This document shows, in pieces, positions 10,373 to 19,331 of a stretch of DNA of 64,000 nt. The position numbers were made by a program, and so were the translations under genes. Location: positions 1-64,000 of the forward strand of contig CAYYOT010000008.1 of NCBI GenBank assembly GCA_964473255.1, in the 5' to 3' direction. The stretch is from Kuafuiihalomonas sp964473255 (GTDB lineage: Bacteria > Myxococcota > Kuafuiibacteriia > Kuafuiibacteriales > Kuafuiibacteriaceae). Position 1 is the first letter of the stretch, and every line of letters begins with the position of its first letter. Below the pieces are notes generated by a model, which was not told the DNA's origin, ran no database searches, and saw nothing but the letters and a program-made list of their open reading frames with translations.

Positions 10373-13300
10373 TTGACCAGCTCCTCGTAGTACTTCCGAA
10401 CGGAGTCGCGGAACTGCTCGACCGTGCCTTGCTTGGCCGCGTCGAGGATGTCTTCCCGGAACTCGGCGGGCGCCTCGAACTGTTCGGGCTGCGGGATCAA
10501 AACCCGCTCCTGAGTTCGAACGTCTCGGCCCTCGCCCTCGTCGGTGCCTCCCGGCTGCGGCTCGGCCCCTCCGAACGGCAGGGGGACGCCGCCTCCGGAG
10601 GACCCGCCTTGGCCCATCTGAGCGAGCTGCTCCTTCAGCTGAGCCAGCGACTCGAGGGCTCGTCTCTCTTGGTTCAGGCCATTGGGGGCATCGAGCTGGC
10701 TGAGGTCGTCCACCGCCTGCTGCATCGCCTGCAGCGCCTCGGAAACCTTTTGGCCGGCCTCCGGTCCGACCATCGGGACCTGCTCACCCAACTCCTGCAG
10801 CTGCTGACCCAAACCGCGCGCGCGCTCCGCCAACTGCGCTTCTTGCTCCGACAGGGCCTGCATGGCGGCCTGCTCCTCCGACGAAAGGAGGCTCGAAGGA
10901 TCGGGCATCATGTCTTCGATGTCCTCGAGCACCTGCTCCACCGGATTTTGAGCCGAGCGTAGCGCCTTTGCCGTCCGGCGGACGCCCTCCAGGTCGGCGA
11001 ACAGGGCGCCGAAGCGGTCCGCTTGGTCGAGTCGCCGCAGCGCCGACCGCTCGAGCTGCTCGATTTGGTTGCTTCCTCGCTGAAGAACCTCATGGGCCGC
11101 GCCGAAGTCTTTGGCGGCCAGTGCGCGCACTCCATCGGCCAGCCGCTGTCGGATGGACTCGAACGTGTCCCCATCGGGAAGTGCTTCGTCGGGAGCCACC
11201 GACTCGACGTGGCGGTCGGCGCGCCGAAGGCGTTCGACCTGTCGCTGAACAAATGCATCGGAATCGTCGACCTTCTCACTCATTCGTTCCCGCAGGCTGC
11301 CGTCCATTTCCTCGGTGCGCCGCGCGATCTCGCGCTGTCGCATTTCGAGGTCTTCGAGCGCGGACCAGATCTCCTCCGCTCGCTGCGCGATCTCGCTGTA
11401 CTCGCGCGACTGGATCTCCTGGCGGCCCTGGCGGAGCTCGGAGAGCATGCGTTCGGTCTGGGCCAGCATCGACTCGACTTGCTGCATGGCCTCGTCGAAC
11501 TTTCCCTCCTCGAGGAGCTGCTGCATCCGGTCCAGGGACGCCTGCGGCGCCCGCGCGTCCAGGGCATCGCGGTTCACGTACTCGGTCGCCACCGAGTTCT
11601 GGAGCTTGGACATTTCTTGAGCCAAACGGGCAATGCGCTCCTGGATCTGCTCGATGGCTTCGGCGAGGCGTTGGCGTCCCGCTTCGTCGGGCGCCGCCCG
11701 GTACGCTTCGAGCGCTTCTCGAAGCGCGAGCTGCTCTTCCCGGAGCGCCTGGGCGAGCGCTTCGGCGTCCAGGAGGCGCTGGTCGTTGAGCAGGTCGGCC
11801 AGGTAAACCGACTGCTTCTCCAAAAAGCCCACCATCTTTTGCTCGGCCGCGGCGTATCGCTGCGGCTCCGCGCCTCGCCCATTCTGCAGGCGCCGCAGAG
11901 CGCGGCTGCACGAGCGACGGTGGCTCGCCATCTCGCGCCGAGCCTGGGCGAAAGCTTCGGCGACCTGGGGTCGGCCGAGCGGGTCCTCTCGGGAGGCGGC
12001 CTCGGCCTTCTCCAAGACCTGGTCGGCGTTGGCCGTGCGCTCCAAACGCTGTTTGGCCGCGGGCAGGCTGGACTGCCATCGAGCCGGGTCGAAAGCCTGC
12101 TCCAGGTTGTCGCCGAGAATGTGGACGAGCTCGGTCAGCGCAGCCTCCTGCTCCGCCTGCGTACGTCGATGGTGGTCATCTCGGGAGTAGATGCGCAGCT
12201 CCTGTGTACGGCTCGCTCCCGACTTCGGGCCGTTCACGCTGTCGAGGTCGTCGACCTCGACGAAGTAGCTGACTCGGTCGCCGGGCTGGAGCTCGAGGGT
12301 CGCGAGGTCGAGCTCACCCGAGGCGGTCAATCGCGTTCGTCCGTCCGCGGCCCCCGGGAGATCCACGGTCCCTTCCCGCTCCGTCCCCAGCAGGCGCCAC
12401 CGCACCCGAGCCTCGCCGAGGCCGAAATCGTCGCGAGCTCGGTACTGCATGGCCACGCGGTCTCTCTCGTTGACCTCCAGCGGTGACTCGGTGGGCTCGA
12501 TGAGGGTAACGACGGGAGCTTCGTCGGGCTCGAGCTCGATCGAGTGACCGCGCCGCTCTTCCTGCAGCTCGCCACGCTGAGTCGTGAGCCGCAGACGGTA
12601 CCAGCCGGCGCGCGACACTACGAAACGGACGGCGATCTCGCGTCCGTTCACGCGAACCGGGAGCTGCTCGACCGGTTCGGTGTCCTCGCCGACCCCGACC
12701 ACCAGCACTCCGGAGTCCAGCGGCTCCGCCGCCTGCGTCTCGATGGTTACTTCGGTGCCGGCGAGGCACCGAACGCGTCCTCCAGGGCTCTTGAGGGTTC
12801 GGGGTCTCTTGCGCACGTAGTCGGGGTACCGATACGTGATCCGAAACTCTCCCAAGCGTGGCGCAGGGGGCACGCGACGCAGGGCGTCGCCGAAGTCTTC
12901 GATCGCAGCGATCGCCGTGATGGCGTGGCCCGCGGTCGTGGGGGCCACGGCCACGAACCCGAGGGTCACGAGGAGTAGCGCCAAGACGGATGCGGCCACC
13001 GGTCGCAGCCGGGAAAGCTCGGCTCGCTGGAGCTGCGCTGGGCCTTCCGCGAGCGCCACCCGCTGCCGAAGGCGGTCGAGAGCCAGGTCCGCAAGCTCCG
13101 GGCTTTCGCCAAAGCGCCCCGTATCGCGGGATATTTCCCACACGGCTCGCGCACCCACGCTCCCCTCGATGCCCCACAGTCGGTCGAGTCGGTCCGCGAT
13201 GCGCGCCAGGCTCGTACGCTGCCGTCGGCGGAGGGTGAGGGCGATGCCGGCCACGATCGAAGCCCCGATGGTGAGGAGCTGGACGAGCGCGACCGCGGTG

Positions 13301-13458
13301 TCGCTGGCCCCGGCCCACACGAGAAACATGGAGCCGAGCGTGACCAAGGCCACGATGCCGACCACGCCAAGAGCCCAGACCGCGCCCTGCACGCGCTGCA
13401 TGGCCCGCTGTGCATCGGTCAAAGGCCCGTTTAGAGCCCCCTCGTCGCGCTGAGCCAT
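10369..13458 (-). CDS. DUF4175-like membrane protein with long coiled coil
   Basis: The 1029-residue product has two or three N-terminal membrane helices (about 29-50, 58-76 and 152-172). A beta-rich extracytoplasmic region of about 200 residues follows, then roughly 500 residues of Gln/Glu/Arg-rich helix (repeated LAQAL, QQVES and RQEIQ type segments) that should form extended coiled coil. The last 100 residues are Gly/Pro/Gln-rich and acidic. This architecture and position at the head of a MoxR/vWA operon match the DUF4175 family found in alphaproteobacteria and myxobacteria. It is probably the membrane scaffold of the complex; function unproven. Confidence 0.75.
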   Translation of the reverse strand: MAQRDEGALNGPLTDAQRAMQRVQGAVWALGVVGIVALVTLGSMFLVWAGASDTAVALVQLLTIGASIVAGIALTLRRRQRTSLARIADRLDRLWGIEGSVGARAVWEISRDTGRFGESPELADLALDRLRQRVALAEGPAQLQRAELSRLRPVAASVLALLLVTLGFVAVAPTTAGHAITAIAAIEDFGDALRRVPPAPRLGEFRITYRYPDYVRKRPRTLKSPGGRVRCLAGTEVTIETQAAEPLDSGVLVVGVGEDTEPVEQLPVRVNGREIAVRFVVSRAGWYRLRLTTQRGELQEERRGHSIELEPDEAPVVTLIEPTESPLEVNERDRVAMQYRARDDFGLGEARVRWRLLGTEREGTVDLPGAADGRTRLTASGELDLATLELQPGDRVSYFVEVDDLDSVNGPKSGASRTQELRIYSRDDHHRRTQAEQEAALTELVHILGDNLEQAFDPARWQSSLPAAKQRLERTANADQVLEKAEAASREDPLGRPQVAEAFAQARREMASHRRSCSRALRRLQNGRGAEPQRYAAAEQKMVGFLEKQSVYLADLLNDQRLLDAEALAQALREEQLALREALEAYRAAPDEAGRQRLAEAIEQIQERIARLAQEMSKLQNSVATEYVNRDALDARAPQASLDRMQQLLEEGKFDEAMQQVESMLAQTERMLSELRQGRQEIQSREYSEIAQRAEEIWSALEDLEMRQREIARRTEEMDGSLRERMSEKVDDSDAFVQRQVERLRRADRHVESVAPDEALPDGDTFESIRQRLADGVRALAAKDFGAAHEVLQRGSNQIEQLERSALRRLDQADRFGALFADLEGVRRTAKALRSAQNPVEQVLEDIEDMMPDPSSLLSSEEQAAMQALSEQEAQLAERARGLGQQLQELGEQVPMVGPEAGQKVSEALQAMQQAVDDLSQLDAPNGLNQERRALESLAQLKEQLAQMGQGGSSGGGVPLPFGGAEPQPGGTDEGEGRDVRTQERVLIPQPEQFEAPAEFREDILDAAKQGTVEQFRDSVRKYYEELVK

Positions 13459-13554
13459 GACCTCGGACCCTACCCTCGAAACGCGCCGGTCATCGACCGA
13501 CTTCCGACCTGCGATTGATTAAAATCTTCAGGCGCCACGTCCAAGAAGTCGACG

Positions 13555-14214
13555 ATGCCCGAACCAGCCGAACCCCGCAGTAGGAACCGCCAGGCGGTGC
13601 GCGCCCGTGACCGAGCCTGGGTCGAAGAGGCGCGGTCCGGTGACGCGCGCGCCTTCGGCCGTTTGGTCGACGCCTATCAGCAGCGTATCTACGCGATCGC
13701 GTTCGGCATCGTTCGCGACCGGGACGAAGCCTGGGACGTGGCTCAAGAAGCCTTCGTGAAAGCCTACCAGAACCTCGAGCGCTTCGAGGACCAGTCGGCC
13801 TTTTACACCTGGCTGTACCGCATCGCCTACAACGTGAGCATCGACCACGTGCGCGAGCGTCAGCGCCGAGCGCGTCCCGCGCAGCAAGAGCCGGAAGCGG
13901 TGGTCGAGCGCTCGGTCGGCGCTGGCGTCGAGGCGCCGGACGTCACCGCTCGCCGTCGGGAGATCGCGGGCGTTCTCCGCGACGCGATGTCCCGTCTCGG
14001 GGAAAAACATCGAGCCATCATCGTGCTGCGGGAAGTGGAAGGACTGGGCTACGACGAGATGGCCGAGGTCCTGGGCATCAGCAAGGGCACCGTCATGAGC
14101 CGCCTGTTCCACGCCCGGCAAAAGCTCCAAGCGCTCCTGCAGCCGTACGTGGATGCTGGCGATCCGGTGCCCGATTCGCTGCGCCTCGCTTTGAACGGCG
14201 GAGGGCCGGCATGA
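13555..14214 (+). CDS. ECF-type RNA polymerase sigma factor (RpoE-like)
   Basis: The 219-residue product has sigma-70 region 2 (about 38-105, with DEAWDVAQEAFVKAYQNL and FYTWLYRIAYNVSIDHVR) and region 4 (about 145-195, with LREVEGLGYDEMAEVLGISK). Regions 1 and 3 are lacking, which defines an ECF sigma factor. It is transcribed divergently from the DUF4175-like gene; the 96-base gap holds no promoter I can name with confidence. The next gene overlaps it by ATGA (14211-14214) and looks like its membrane anti-sigma factor, so activity is probably set by sequestration at the membrane. Confidence 0.93.
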   Translation: MPEPAEPRSRNRQAVRARDRAWVEEARSGDARAFGRLVDAYQQRIYAIAFGIVRDRDEAWDVAQEAFVKAYQNLERFEDQSAFYTWLYRIAYNVSIDHVRERQRRARPAQQEPEAVVERSVGAGVEAPDVTARRREIAGVLRDAMSRLGEKHRAIIVLREVEGLGYDEMAEVLGISKGTVMSRLFHARQKLQALLQPYVDAGDPVPDSLRLALNGGGPA

Positions 14215-14726
14215 CTCACAGCGACTTCGTCACCGTCGAGGAGCTCCTCCAGGAGGAGGTCGGTGCGGAGCTTCACTCGCGTGATGGCCAGTGGTCGGCG
14301 TTTCGCGAGCAGGTCCTCCACCGGATCGATCGGGCGGACAGGGTTCTGGCCACGGGGACGATCGATGCCCGTGCAACCGAACAGATGCGAGCGGAGGTCG
14401 AAGCGGAGCTCACCAGCATGGCGCCTCGATTCGAGGGTCCGTTTCGGTACGAGCTCGACCAGCGGATCTTTCGCCGAGGGATCGACTCGGGTTTTAGCCC
14501 GTGGACGCGACTGCGGTCGTGGTTGGGCTTCGGCGGAGGACGCTGGATCTTGGCGGCGGCGACGGCGATGGTGCTCATCGTGGTGGGCATGCGGTCGAGT
14601 TCGCCGCCCCCCCCGCTGAGCCAAGGCGAGGTGGTCGTGGAGGCGCTCAGCCTCGACGGCCGAGGTACGGTCATGGCGAGTCGCGGTGTGACGGTGTTGC
14701 TGTTGTCCGATGGAGGAGGGTCGTGA
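14211..14726 (+). CDS. Putative membrane anti-sigma factor
   Basis: The 171-residue protein is acidic and helical at the N-terminus (about 1-90) and has one clear membrane helix near residues 121-135 (ILAAATAMVLIVVG). A short periplasmic tail follows. It overlaps the ECF sigma gene by ATGA, and position plus topology are typical of cognate anti-sigma factors. I see no HxxxCxxC zinc motif, so it is not a ZAS-type anti-sigma factor. The assignment rests on context, not on a recognised family. Confidence 0.6.
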   Translation: MTHSDFVTVEELLQEEVGAELHSRDGQWSAFREQVLHRIDRADRVLATGTIDARATEQMRAEVEAELTSMAPRFEGPFRYELDQRIFRRGIDSGFSPWTRLRSWLGFGGGRWILAAATAMVLIVVGMRSSSPPPPLSQGEVVVEALSLDGRGTVMASRGVTVLLLSDGGGS

Positions 14727-15229
14727 CGTGGCGCGGAGCTCGTCGTACATGCAGCGTCATGCGCTGCTCGACCGCACTGTGCACGGCTCTGCTCGGCGGA
14801 GTCGCTCTCCTGCCCGGCCCGGCCTGGGCTGACGCCAACCTGCCCCTCCGGGTCAGCATCTTCGTTCTCGAACTCGGAAAGGGTGAGGAGCCCCGGATCG
14901 ATCCGAAGCTCAAGTCGGAACCCGAGGTCGTCAAGGGCCTATCGAACACAAAGTTCAACCGGGTCATCGTGCACCAAGAGCTGAGCGCGAGTCTCCTGGA
15001 AGCCAAGCCGGTAACGGTTCAGCTTCGACTGCCGAAGAAGGCCGGTGTCGAGGGACCGGTGAAGCTCGAGCTGAAGCTCGTCGAGCGAGGACCGGAGATG
15101 ATTCGCCTGCACGTCAAGTGCGATTCCCTGCACGCCTTGGATACGCAGACGGCCCACAAAAAGGGGGCTGCTTTCGTCGTGCTGTCGACGGACAAGCAAG
15201 TCGGGCTGGCCATCCGTCCCGAACGCTGA
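14723..15229 (+). CDS. Small secreted protein of unknown function
   Basis: I do not recognise the family. I chose the GTG at 14723 because it overlaps the previous stop (GTGA) and has GGAGGAGG three to five bases upstream; an ATG at 14759 would give a shorter, textbook signal peptide. Either way the N-terminus contains a hydrophobic core ending in PAWA-DA, so the roughly 130-residue mature protein should be exported. It is beta-rich with alternating Lys/Glu (KLELKLVE-type strands). Co-transcription with the sigma and anti-sigma genes suggests an envelope output or sensor protein of that regulon. Confidence 0.7.
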   Translation: MTWRGARRTCSVMRCSTALCTALLGGVALLPGPAWADANLPLRVSIFVLELGKGEEPRIDPKLKSEPEVVKGLSNTKFNRVIVHQELSASLLEAKPVTVQLRLPKKAGVEGPVKLELKLVERGPEMIRLHVKCDSLHALDTQTAHKKGAAFVVLSTDKQVGLAIRPER

Positions 15230-15296
15230 TCCCTCGTCGCGTCGCCGGTCCCGTCGGCCAGCCCGGATCCATGTCGGCCCCTGTCGGGCGTAGGAT

Positions 15297-17393
15297 TCAG
15301 CTCTTCCAGGGCCGCTCGACGCGACCTTTGCCCGAGCCACCGGCAATGGTCTTGGCCACTTGCAGGGCTTCTCGGAGCTTGGTGTGCGGGTTGAGCGAAT
15401 CCGAGCCTTCGGCGCTGCGGCCTTCGTCGTGCGTGTCGCTGCTCCGCTGGCGGGCCTCCTCCAAGAGGCTCGCGAGGTCCAGTCGGGGAAGGATGTCGGC
15501 TGCCGGCACCGGCCTCGGCTGGTACTCGAAGGTTCCCCAGCGCCACTGTAGGACCTCCTGAAGGCGCGCCGCGAGGTTCTTGCCGAGCTCCACCTCGAGC
15601 CGCTCCCGGTCGATCGCTCCGCGCTGAAGGAGCGTCTGGGTCAGCGAGCGTGCGGACACTTCGGACTCCTCGAGGGCGCGGTCGAGCTGGTCACGGCTGA
15701 TGATGCGCGCTTTGACCAGATGTTCGCCGATCAGCTCCAAGCCCATGTTGGATGTGATCCCGGTCGGGACGCCCTGGTCGAGACGCACCCGTTTCCAGAT
15801 GAGTCCGCAGCGAAACTCGAGCAGTCCCGAGTGCTCGCCCTGCGCGTAAGCGGCGAGCACATCCACGGCCGGATACTCCTCCAGCCGACCGGAACCCGGA
15901 GGACTCCTGGGATCGATCGGAGACACTTCGGGAACCGGACCTCCCGGCGTCGAAGCCGATGCTCGGCGCGGTTGAGCGACGGCGGCCACGGTTTCCTCGG
16001 CGCTCCGCTCCAGCTCAGCCGGTTGAGCGGGCATCGGTGTCGCGTCGGCAAACGTGATCTCCTCTCGCATTTCCGGTGGAGGCTCGTTGGCCTCCGGAAC
16101 CGGGGTCGGTTCCCACCACTGGTCCTGCTCGTCGGTCGGCGGCTGGCTGCTGGAGACGGTAAAACCTCGAGCCCGACGGTCACCGGCGGTCTCGGTTCCC
16201 GCGGTCGTCGGGTCGCGGGCGGACTCGACCTCGGACACGTTATCGCGGACCTCCCGCAGGTCGATCGAGCTCGGGAGGTCGGGTGCCGGCGAGGGTTCGG
16301 CCACGGCGTCTTCGACGTCGGGCAAGGCATCCTGCAGGTTCGCTAGCGGGACGAGCGCCGGTGGGCGATGTCGGACCGAGGGCAGAAGACTGTGACGCTC
16401 GAAGAAGACGGCCATGACCCACGGCGTGGCGTGACGTCGGTTGCGGACCATCCAGGCCTCGAGCGCGTTCGCCATGTCTTGTGCCGATGCGTATCGGTCG
16501 TCGGGGTCCATCGCGGTTGCACGTTCGACGATCCGCTTGAGATCGGAGGGGACTTCTTCCCGTTCGAGGCGGTGCAGCGGAACGCCCCGGTTCACGATCT
16601 TCCACATGACTTCGTACGCGCTCTTCCCCGTGAAGCACTCGCGACCGGTCAATAGCTCGAACAGCATGACGCCGGCGGCATAGATGTCGGTTCGCACACT
16701 GCACGGGGCTCCGGCGATGTACTCGGGAGCCAGGTACGCGTACTTGCCTTTCACGAGGCCGGGCTCGGTCTTCGATTGGACCCGGTCGCGCATGCGAACC
16801 ACCCCGAAGTCGGTGAGCTTGATGTGTCCGGTCCGTCCCACCAAGACGTTCGACGGGTTTACGTCACGATGCACGATCTCCAGCGGACGATTCTCGCTGT
16901 CCGTGCAACGATGAGCGTGATGCAGACCGCGGAGTACTTCGGAAACGATGAAGCACCCCAGCTCGAAAGGCAAGGCTTCACGGCGGCTGCGGAGCTTGGC
17001 GTTCACTCGTTTGAGGTCGGTGCCTTCGAAGAACTCGAGCGCCAAGTAAGGACCGTCTTGGTCTTCATCGACGTCCAAGAGAGCCACGAGATTCGGGTGA
17101 TGGAAGTGAGCCATCGCCCGGGCCTCGTCCAGCAGCATCTGCTGGAGCAGGTCGGCATCGGGGCGGGAACGGTTGACGCGTTTGATGACGGCTCGTTGGA
17201 CGTGACCGTAACGTCCCACCCGGTTGGCCACGTAGAGCGTAGCCATGGAGCCTCCGCCGAGCAGACCGACCACCTGGAACGGCCCGATGGTCGTGGGATG
17301 CGGGGTAGACGCGTCCAGTATGTCGACGAAGCCCCCCGAGCTCTCGTCGACATCCGTCAGATTGCCTGCTTCTTCGGGCGGTTGCCCGGCCAC
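15297..17393 (-). CDS. Ser/Thr protein kinase with C-terminal DUF4388-type domain
   Basis: The Hanks-type kinase domain has a GGGSMATLY glycine loop, AVIKRV lysine, IVHRDVNPSNV catalytic loop and TDFGVV metal site, followed by an acidic, Pro-rich linker. The C-terminal ~170 residues (RLEEYPAVDVLAAYAQG onward, including LLEFRCGLIWKRVRLDQGVP and LLQRGAIDRERLE) resemble DUF4388/PATAN-type regulatory domains common in Deltaproteobacteria. The frame is open to a TTG at 17510; I chose the GTG at 17393 so that the divergent glycosyltransferase keeps some upstream space, but the start is uncertain. There is no obvious membrane helix, so it is probably cytoplasmic. It likely couples phosphorylation to a motility or surface signalling pathway, but the target is unknown. 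Confidence 0.87.
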   Translation of the reverse strand: MAGQPPEEAGNLTDVDESSGGFVDILDASTPHPTTIGPFQVVGLLGGGSMATLYVANRVGRYGHVQRAVIKRVNRSRPDADLLQQMLLDEARAMAHFHHPNLVALLDVDEDQDGPYLALEFFEGTDLKRVNAKLRSRREALPFELGCFIVSEVLRGLHHAHRCTDSENRPLEIVHRDVNPSNVLVGRTGHIKLTDFGVVRMRDRVQSKTEPGLVKGKYAYLAPEYIAGAPCSVRTDIYAAGVMLFELLTGRECFTGKSAYEVMWKIVNRGVPLHRLEREEVPSDLKRIVERATAMDPDDRYASAQDMANALEAWMVRNRRHATPWVMAVFFERHSLLPSVRHRPPALVPLANLQDALPDVEDAVAEPSPAPDLPSSIDLREVRDNVSEVESARDPTTAGTETAGDRRARGFTVSSSQPPTDEQDQWWEPTPVPEANEPPPEMREEITFADATPMPAQPAELERSAEETVAAVAQPRRASASTPGGPVPEVSPIDPRSPPGSGRLEEYPAVDVLAAYAQGEHSGLLEFRCGLIWKRVRLDQGVPTGITSNMGLELIGEHLVKARIISRDQLDRALEESEVSARSLTQTLLQRGAIDRERLEVELGKNLAARLQEVLQWRWGTFEYQPRPVPAADILPRLDLASLLEEARQRSSDTHDEGRSAEGSDSLNPHTKLREALQVAKTIAGGSGKGRVERPWKS

Positions 17394-17513
17394 GCAGCCT
17401 AGGGAACACCGAGCCAGGAGACTCGTCAACTCGACGACCGCCGACCTCCGGCCGCCGACCGGCGACCGCGGACCCGAGGCGGCTCGCGAAATCGATGAAG
17501 GGGGCGGCAAATC

Positions 17514-19016
17514 GTGCTAGCGCCCCAGCTGATGGCCGGACTGGTCGTGGCCTACTTCGCGGTCCTCGGCGCCCTGGCTCTGGTCGGCATCCAGCGACTG
17601 GTCTTGGTGTTGGCGGCGAAACTCCGGACGGAGCCCGTGGATCCGGACGAGCCAGACCGGTGGCCGCGAGCGCTGATCCAACTGCCGATGTACAACGAGC
17701 GATTCGTCGTCGAGCGGCTGCTGAACGCCGTGGCGGCGATGGCCTACCCGCCCGATCGGCTCACGGTGCAGGTTCTTGATGATTCCACCGACGACACGCG
17801 GTGGATCGTCGAGCGAAGCGTGGAGAGGCTGAAGTCGCAGGGGGTGCCCGTGGAGGTGGTGCGGAGGCCGGATCGTGCTGGCTACAAGGCGGGTGCCTTG
17901 GCCCACGGCCTCGCGCGCTCGAACGCCGAGGTGGTGGCGATCTTCGATTCGGACTTCGTGCCCGAGCCGGACTTCCTCGTCCGCTGTGTGGCGCGCCTCA
18001 TGACGGACGCGAACCTGGGGCTCGTCCAGGCGCGCTGGGGTCACCTGAATCGGGATGCTTCGTGGTTGACTCGGGCGCAGGCCGTCTTTTTGGACGGCCA
18101 CTTCGAAGTCGAGCACGCCGGTCGAGAGGAGCTCGGCCACCCCTTCAACTTCAACGGCACGGCCGGAGTTTGGCGACGCGCCGCGATCGACGGAGCCGGA
18201 GGCTGGACGAGCGACACGATCACCGAAGACCTCGATCTTTCCTATCGGGCGCAGCTGGCCGGCTGGCGCTTCGCCTACGTCTCCACGGTGGTCGCGCCGG
18301 CCGAGCTTCCGGAATCCATCGCCGCCTATCGGAGCCAGCAGGCACGCTGGGTGCGAGGGAGTGTCGAGACCGCTCGCAAGCTCGCGTTGCCGGTCGTGCG
18401 GGCGCGCAACCTCAATTGGCACCAGAGGCTCGGGGGGCTCTTTCATCTGACCAACAACGCCGCCTACGTTGCCATGGCGCTGCTTTCTGGGTTGCTGCCG
18501 GCGGCGGTCATCGGTCGCGACCAGGCGGGCTGGCGCGTCTTCGGGGGCGAGCCCCTCTTGTCGGCCCTCGACCTCACGAATCTGCTCCTGGGGACGACGG
18601 TGATGTTCGCGTTCTACGCAGTGGGCGTGGCGCGAGCGGGAGCGGGCGGCTGGCGAAGGCTCTTCGACGTGTGCCTTGCGCTGTGCCTGGGGGCGGGCAT
18701 GAGCCTGGCGAACGCGAGGGAGGTCTTCGTGGGGCTACGGAGCCGCGGGTCCACCTTCATTCGAACTCCCAAACGGGGCGGACACCGTCCGGTTTGCTAC
18801 GAGCGAGGTGTCGCCTGGCGCCGCGTCGCTCCCGAGCTCCTCATGGCCTCGGTCCACGCGTCGACGATGGTCTACGCATGGGTACAGGGGCTGTGGGGAG
18901 CGCTCCCCTTCTTGGCCCTCTTCTTGGTCGGTTTCTCGATGCTGGCGGGGTCGACGATCCGCGAGGCTTGGGCGCGACGACGCTCGAGCGTGGCGGTCGT
19001 CCGCCAGACGGCGTGA
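17514..19016 (+). CDS. Membrane family 2 glycosyltransferase (cellulose-synthase-like)
   Basis: The 500-residue product has an N-terminal membrane helix (about 6-32), a GT-A domain and three or more C-terminal helices (about 312-330, 360-385, 455-480). All processive GT2 motifs are present: DD (89-90), DxD (145-147), TED (237-239) and QxxRW (275-279). It therefore probably polymerises or adds UDP-sugar units to an exported polysaccharide or a lipid acceptor. It starts at GTG, divergent from the kinase gene. No PilZ domain is visible. It stands alone, without other polysaccharide genes nearby, so the product is unknown; ceramide- or beta-mannan-type synthases share the same fold. Confidence 0.87.
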   Translation: MLAPQLMAGLVVAYFAVLGALALVGIQRLVLVLAAKLRTEPVDPDEPDRWPRALIQLPMYNERFVVERLLNAVAAMAYPPDRLTVQVLDDSTDDTRWIVERSVERLKSQGVPVEVVRRPDRAGYKAGALAHGLARSNAEVVAIFDSDFVPEPDFLVRCVARLMTDANLGLVQARWGHLNRDASWLTRAQAVFLDGHFEVEHAGREELGHPFNFNGTAGVWRRAAIDGAGGWTSDTITEDLDLSYRAQLAGWRFAYVSTVVAPAELPESIAAYRSQQARWVRGSVETARKLALPVVRARNLNWHQRLGGLFHLTNNAAYVAMALLSGLLPAAVIGRDQAGWRVFGGEPLLSALDLTNLLLGTTVMFAFYAVGVARAGAGGWRRLFDVCLALCLGAGMSLANAREVFVGLRSRGSTFIRTPKRGGHRPVCYERGVAWRRVAPELLMASVHASTMVYAWVQGLWGALPFLALFLVGFSMLAGSTIREAWARRRSSVAVVRQTA

Positions 19017-19028
19017 ACCCGGCTTGGT

Positions 19029-19256
19029 TCAGGCCGACTCGGGAGCCATGACCGGCACCGATCGGCGCCGGCGCGGAGATCGGCGGGCAACGAGGTCGCG
19101 GATTCGATGAGGTGCGCCGAGCTTTCGCGCGACACCGTTTCGAACCTCTCGCTCGCCGGCGTACGTCCCGTAGTCGAGAACCAGCTCGAAGAGGAACGCG
19201 TGCTCCTCTTCGGTGAGCAACACCATCTTCGATTCGGCCTGTCGTTCCTTCGTCAT
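19029..19256 (-). CDS. Small hypothetical protein (75 residues)
   Basis: Unrecognised. The ATG at 19256 is preceded by GGAG with a spacing of 8 bases. The N-terminal half is acidic and helical (LTEEEHAFLFELVLDYG) and the C-terminal half is strongly basic (ARRSPRRRRS), as in small DNA- or RNA-binding or regulatory proteins. It lies in the same orientation as plsX but 75 bases beyond the plsX stop, and could be its downstream operon partner. It is supported only by the ribosome site and plausible composition. Confidence 0.5.
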   Translation of the reverse strand: MTKERQAESKMVLLTEEEHAFLFELVLDYGTYAGEREVRNGVARKLGAPHRIRDLVARRSPRRRRSVPVMAPESA

Positions 19257-19331
19257 TGCTGACTCTCCGTCGGCAGAGCGGCGGGACCCTGGGCGAAGCG
19301 AATGGCGAAGGCAATGCGGGGAAACAATGAT

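Noticed and set aside
9209..10390. Open frame of 393 codons on the plus strand opposite the TPR/HExxH gene
   Set aside because: Composition is that of a GC-rich antisense shadow; the minus-strand frame has a signal peptide, HExxH motif and overlaps its operon neighbours properly.
11023..12486. Open frame of 487 codons on the plus strand
   Set aside because: It is antisense to the long coiled-coil DUF4175-like gene, whose Gln/Glu/Arg-rich codons produce Leu-rich antisense frames.
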